The position numbers were made by a program, and so were the translations under genes. Below, piece after piece: positions 60,839 to 64,000 of a stretch of 64,000 nucleotides of DNA. This DNA comes from Pelagilacustribacter sp045567335 (GTDB taxonomy: Bacteria; Pseudomonadota; Alphaproteobacteria; Pelagibacterales; Pelagibacteraceae). The number at the start of each line of letters is the position of its first letter. The first letter of the stretch is position 1. The DNA lies in assembly GCA_045567335.1 (NCBI GenBank), contig JBJLCZ010000002.1, positions 12,170-76,169 on the forward strand, written 5' to 3'. Under the pieces are notes generated by a model that was not told the origin of the DNA, searched no databases, and worked only from the letters and a program-made list of their open reading frames with translations.

Positions 60839-61547
60839 AAATAAAATTGTTGTTTCTGGTGGTACAGGTAGATTTGGCAGAGAATTAAGTAAAATCAATA
60901 CAAAATTTAATATCCTTTATCCTAATAAAAAAGAATTGAATATTTTAAATTACAAATCTATAAAGAGATTTCTCTTAAAAAAAAAACCAAAATACTTTTT
61001 ACACCTAGCCGGTCTGTCCAGACCTATGGATAAGCATGAAAAATTTATCAATAAAAGTATAGACCTTAATATAATTGGGACTGCAAATGTTACCAAGGCT
61101 TGTTCGGATCTTAAAATAAAACTAATCTATTTTTCAACAAGCTATGTTTATCCTGGCACAAAAGGAAATTACAAAGAAACAGATCCTCTTTTACCAAATA
61201 ATAATTATGCGTGGTCAAAGTTAGGTGGTGAAAGCGCTGTGGCTATGTATAAAAAATCTCTAATATTAAGAGTCTCAATGACGGAGAAACCTTTTGTTCA
61301 TAAAAAGGCCTTCAGCGATTATATAACAAATTTTATTTTTCATGATGAAATAGCTGATAAAATATTTAAACTACTCGATAAAACTGGGGTAATAAATGTT
61401 GGAGGTAAAGCCCAAAGTGTTCTCAAGTTTGCAAAAAAATATAATCCAAAAATAAAAAGAATATCTGCAAAAAAAATATTGGGCAGCAAATTTCCACTAA
61501 ACCCATCTATGAATATTAAAAAGTTTAAAAAGATTATTAAAGTTTAG
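60825..61547 (+). CDS. RmlD/NovS-like nucleotide-sugar ketoreductase
   Basis: A 240-residue SDR, short for RmlD (about 290). KIVVSGGTGRFGRELSKI begins at residue 7. KPKYFLHLAGLSRPMD, IYFSTSYVYPGTKGNY and NNYAWSKLGGESAV (YxxxK) follow. GGKAQSVLKFAKKY lies in the substrate domain. It should reduce a 4-keto sugar. I start at ATG 60825 because the longer open frame from 60633 lies inside the methyltransferase gene and adds only out-of-frame hydrophobic residues. Its 3' end overlaps the convergent GT2 gene by 11 bases. Confidence 0.8.
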   Translation: MLLYKNKIVVSGGTGRFGRELSKINTKFNILYPNKKELNILNYKSIKRFLLKKKPKYFLHLAGLSRPMDKHEKFINKSIDLNIIGTANVTKACSDLKIKLIYFSTSYVYPGTKGNYKETDPLLPNNNYAWSKLGGESAVAMYKKSLILRVSMTEKPFVHKKAFSDYITNFIFHDEIADKIFKLLDKTGVINVGGKAQSVLKFAKKYNPKIKRISAKKILGSKFPLNPSMNIKKFKKIIKV

Positions 61548-62391
61548 GCCTATATAAAGATTTTTTCAAAAAATAGGAACTTAATAAACCTTTAATTTCT
61601 GCTTTCTTAATAATTAAATTCTGTCTATCTCTTAAAATAAAAAAATAAATACAACCTTTTATTGACCTTAGCAAATTTGGTAATGTTTTTCTTATTCCAT
61701 ATAAATAACTGTAATGTTTTCTAAAATAATAAAACTTTGACCAACAATAATGCCAACTTCTATTAACTCTTATTTGATGACTAAATTTTTTATCTATAGA
61801 GGAATTTCCTTTATGGCTTACTTTTACTTCATCCGATAAATATATAGGAATTTTTTTTTTGTTACATCTTAAACAGAAATCAAATTCTTCAAAATATAAA
61901 AATATTTCTTCGTCAAATAAACCAACTTCAGTTATAATTTTCATATTAATTAAAATTGCAAAACCAGCAACTAGATTCATTTCATGTAATGATTTATCTT
62001 CTTTGAAATATTTATACATTTCTTCTCCATATTGATAATCGTGATCCTTTGGAGCTAAAATAGAAAAATTTTTAATTTTATCAGCTATATCGGTTAATAT
62101 TTTAATAGAGTTATTTTCAATTACCACATCTGCACTAAGTTGAAGAGAATATTTTGTTTTTACTTTTTTTAGTCCAATATTAATAGCTGCGCCAACTCCT
62201 AAATTTCTTTCTGGGATTATAACTTCCACATTAGAATATATTTCTTCTAATTTTCTTTTTAAAGTTACGTCTTGTGAGTTTTCTATGATTAATATTTTAA
62301 TTTTTTTATCTAATTTTTTGATTAAATATTCAATAATTTCATTAGAATGAAATGTAACGATTATAATAGTTAATTTATCTTGAAAATTCAT
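61537..62391 (-). CDS. Glycosyltransferase family 2, rhamnosyltransferase-like
   Basis: A 284-residue GT-A enzyme. LTIIIVTFHSNEIIEYLIKK opens the fold. YSLQLSADVVIEN is where the usual DxD occurs (here A-D-V-V, a weaker metal site), and LFDEEIFLYFEEFDFCLRC holds the ED motif. Its C-terminal SWHYCWSKFYYFRKHY and SLYRPKL parallel the GT2 at 38868. The two are paralogues facing the same way at opposite ends of the glycan region. Start is ATG 62391. Confidence 0.83.
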   Translation of the reverse strand: MNFQDKLTIIIVTFHSNEIIEYLIKKLDKKIKILIIENSQDVTLKRKLEEIYSNVEVIIPERNLGVGAAINIGLKKVKTKYSLQLSADVVIENNSIKILTDIADKIKNFSILAPKDHDYQYGEEMYKYFKEDKSLHEMNLVAGFAILINMKIITEVGLFDEEIFLYFEEFDFCLRCNKKKIPIYLSDEVKVSHKGNSSIDKKFSHQIRVNRSWHYCWSKFYYFRKHYSYLYGIRKTLPNLLRSIKGCIYFFILRDRQNLIIKKAEIKGLLSSYFLKKSLYRPKL

Positions 62392-62466
62392 ATTTTATAT
62401 CAATTATTACTTATAATTTATTTTTAATTTATTGAACATAAATATTTTATGTAATAATTTATATTT

Positions 62467-63351
62467 ATGCGTATTACTCCAATAGATCAAATTTCAAACG
62501 AAAGCTCGGAGCTTAATTCAAGTTTAAGGCTATTCCAAATTTATAAGAAACTTCAACTTACATCTCTGAAATCTAATAGTTATTTCCAAGTTTATGAAGA
62601 GTTATTTCAAAAATTTATTGGAAAAAAAATTACTTTTGTTGAAATTGGTGTATTACACGGAGGTTCTTTATTAATGTGGAGAGAATATTTAGGAGATCAA
62701 GCTAGAATCATTGGAGTAGATCTAGATCCACGAGCAAAAGAATTAGAAAAAAATGGATTCGAAATATTTATCGGTAGCCAGTCAGATAATAACTTTTGGA
62801 AAGAATTCTACGATAATGTAGGCAATGTTGATGTTGTTCTTGATGATGGAGGTCATACAAATGACCAACAAATAATAACTACTGTAAACGCCATAAATAA
62901 TATTAAAGAAAATGGTTTAATTGTTATAGAGGATACTCACACTAGTTATTTAAAAAAATTCGGCAATCCATCCAAGTATTCATTTATCAATTATAGTAAA
63001 TATCTAATAGACGTGATTAACTCTAGATATCCAGATATTAATATAGAAAATAATTTTAAAAAAAAAATATACTCCATACATTTTTATGAGTCTTTATTAG
63101 CTATAAATATAAACTCAAAAAAAAGTATAAAAACTGAAACTATTAAAAATGATGGCGCACAAAGAAAAAATGTTAACGATTATAGAACTAATGATTATTT
63201 TCCGAAAATTGATAAATTCATCAAAACAAAAATGCCGTTTTTAACAAAAATTCCTATAATTAAAAAAATTGTAAGATATCTTTTTTATTCTAATAATTTT
63301 TTGATTAAAATTAAAAATCATTCTAAATTAAAAAAGTATTTTAAAGACTAA
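62467..63351 (+). CDS. Class I SAM-dependent methyltransferase (sugar O-methyltransferase-like)
   Basis: A 294-residue protein. FVEIGVLHGGSLLMWREYLG near residue 58 is motif I in the style of the macrocin/tetracenomycin-rhamnose O-methyltransferases. GVDLDPRAKELE follows, and DVVLDDGGHTNDQQI near 121 supplies the metal-binding Asp/His set. IVIEDTHTSYL is the next strand. The last 90 residues are basic and unassigned. O-methylation of a surface sugar fits the neighbourhood but is inference. It is divergent from the GT2 gene across 75 bases. Confidence 0.75.
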   Translation: MRITPIDQISNESSELNSSLRLFQIYKKLQLTSLKSNSYFQVYEELFQKFIGKKITFVEIGVLHGGSLLMWREYLGDQARIIGVDLDPRAKELEKNGFEIFIGSQSDNNFWKEFYDNVGNVDVVLDDGGHTNDQQIITTVNAINNIKENGLIVIEDTHTSYLKKFGNPSKYSFINYSKYLIDVINSRYPDINIENNFKKKIYSIHFYESLLAININSKKSIKTETIKNDGAQRKNVNDYRTNDYFPKIDKFIKTKMPFLTKIPIIKKIVRYLFYSNNFLIKIKNHSKLKKYFKD

Positions 63352-63514
63352 ACAATAAATACAACTCGAGATAGAATTTCAATAAAACTTAGCCTAAAAT
63401 AAAGTTAATTTAATCTAAAACATATTAGATATTCTTAAATAAAGAAATTCTTTCTGTTTACTTACGATTAAAATTCACATTTAATCTTGATAATTAACAA
63501 ACAAGGGGAACAAT

Positions 63515-64000
63515 ATGAAAAAAATAATAAGCACAATCATTGGTATGATGATTGCCTTCTCTCTTAGTGCTTCAGTAGCTAATGCAGCTGCTAAAGAAGT
63601 AAGAGTTGCATACTTTTTAGAATGGCCATCACCAAATCTTGAAGATATGAATAAAAAAGCGTACTCAAAAGCATTAGGAGTACCAGTTAAATGGACTAAC
63701 TTTAGTAATGGTGTAGCAATGACCGATGCTATGTTAGCTGGAGATATTGATATCTCTTACTCACAAGGATTAATGCCTTACATTAATGCCGTTAAAGCTA
63801 AAGCACCTATTAAGTTAGTAGATGTTGCTATGGAATACGGTATGGGTGGAACAACATGTGTTACATCAAAAAAATCTGGAATTACAAAAGCTAATGCTTC
63901 AGAACTTGAAGGTAAAAAAGTTGCAGTTCCTTTAGGAACTATGGCTGAATATGTTTTTACTGAAAGTATGAAAATAGTTGGTGCTGATAGAAAGAAAATG
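63515..64000 (+). CDS. tauA: Taurine-type ABC transporter periplasmic binding protein (5' part only)
   Basis: The gene runs off the right edge; 162 codons are visible. It begins with a signal peptide (hydrophobic residues about 3-20, ASVANA cut site). The mature part starts KEVRVAYFLEWPSPN and continues with VKWTNFSNGVAMTDAMLAGD, DISYSQGLMPYINAV, and ASELEGKKVAVPLGTMAEY. These are the positions conserved in TauA/SsuA proteins. A clear SD, AAGGGGAA, precedes the ATG. Taurine is the likeliest ligand, but other small sulfonates or amines are possible. The 163 bases upstream (63352-63514) are A+T-rich, with no other gene seen. Confidence 0.8.
   Translation, partial: MKKIISTIIGMMIAFSLSASVANAAAKEVRVAYFLEWPSPNLEDMNKKAYSKALGVPVKWTNFSNGVAMTDAMLAGDIDISYSQGLMPYINAVKAKAPIKLVDVAMEYGMGGTTCVTSKKSGITKANASELEGKKVAVPLGTMAEYVFTESMKIVGADRKKM

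Noticed and set aside
1..64000. CRISPR arrays, insertion sequences, prophage genes, riboswitches and rRNA
   Set aside because: I looked for regularly spaced repeats, transposase motifs, phage structural genes, aptamer-like leaders and rRNA sequences on both strands and saw none I could support.

Overview
The window reads as one contiguous piece of a SAR11-type (Candidatus Pelagibacter-like) alphaproteobacterial chromosome. The evidence is the very low G+C, Lys/Asn/Ile-rich proteins, intergenic gaps that are mostly under 150 bases, and many start/stop overlaps (TAATG, ATGA). The gene content also fits: class II DAHP synthase, CimA, the DctPQM TRAP transporter, SpeD-SpeE, MTA salvage, PrpBC, a TauA-like binding protein and a gamma-carbonic anhydrase-like protein. 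This assignment is inference from gene content. No rRNA, IS element, prophage or CRISPR array was found.

Layout. 2-1157 (+): end of purL, bolA-like, monothiol glutaredoxin. 1154-10794 (-): a long tight run with a methyltransferase, rpsD, trmJ, cimA, cysS, nadE, class II aroG, glmS and a stand-alone GlmU acetyltransferase domain. 10864-14183 (+): gph, a LysE-type exporter, prpB and prpC. 14329-17276 (-): nrdB and nrdA. 17447-19186 (+): a phosphohexomutase and a DUF2061 protein. 19187-25211 (-): a frameshifted malonyl-CoA decarboxylase, a TauE/SafE permease, dusA and a TRAP transporter whose dctP and dctQ genes are separated by a strong hairpin. 25306-30227: CoA-transferase, rpoZ, MFS transporter, a beta-hydroxyacid dehydrogenase, a PNPOx-like flavoprotein and a hexapeptide-repeat protein.

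30270-32733 holds glycosyltransferases. 32734-37834 is a polyamine/methylthioadenosine block: a SpeD-SpeE fusion makes spermidine and MTA, MtnP releases adenine for Apt, and MtnA plus a class II aldolase handle the methylthio-sugar. 37831-52984 is a surface-polysaccharide island: rmlB, rmlA, several glycosyltransferases, a VTC / CotH-like / DUF4956 triad, two Gmd-type dehydratases around a ColD-like sugar 3-dehydratase, and one tRNA-Met. It ends at a frameshifted tandem-HTH regulator gene (53072-54038) whose promoter shares a sequence motif with the promoter of the neighbouring small membrane protein gene.

54389-58976 (-) is a catabolic module: class III aminotransferase, alanine dehydrogenase, MetF-like protein and GcvT/LigM-like methyltransferase. 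59092-63351 returns to glycan genes (rmlC, C-methyltransferase, RmlD-like reductase, GT2, methyltransferase). The window ends inside a taurine-type ABC binding-protein gene.

The most interesting points are the VTC/CotH-beta-helix/DUF4956 triad, the ColD-like deoxysugar locus, the MTA loop with its fused SpeDE and a 34-codon ORF, the repeated operator-like motif beside the tandem-HTH gene, and the dctP-dctQ hairpin. Two genes carry exactly one surplus base each and may be real pseudogenes or assembly errors.
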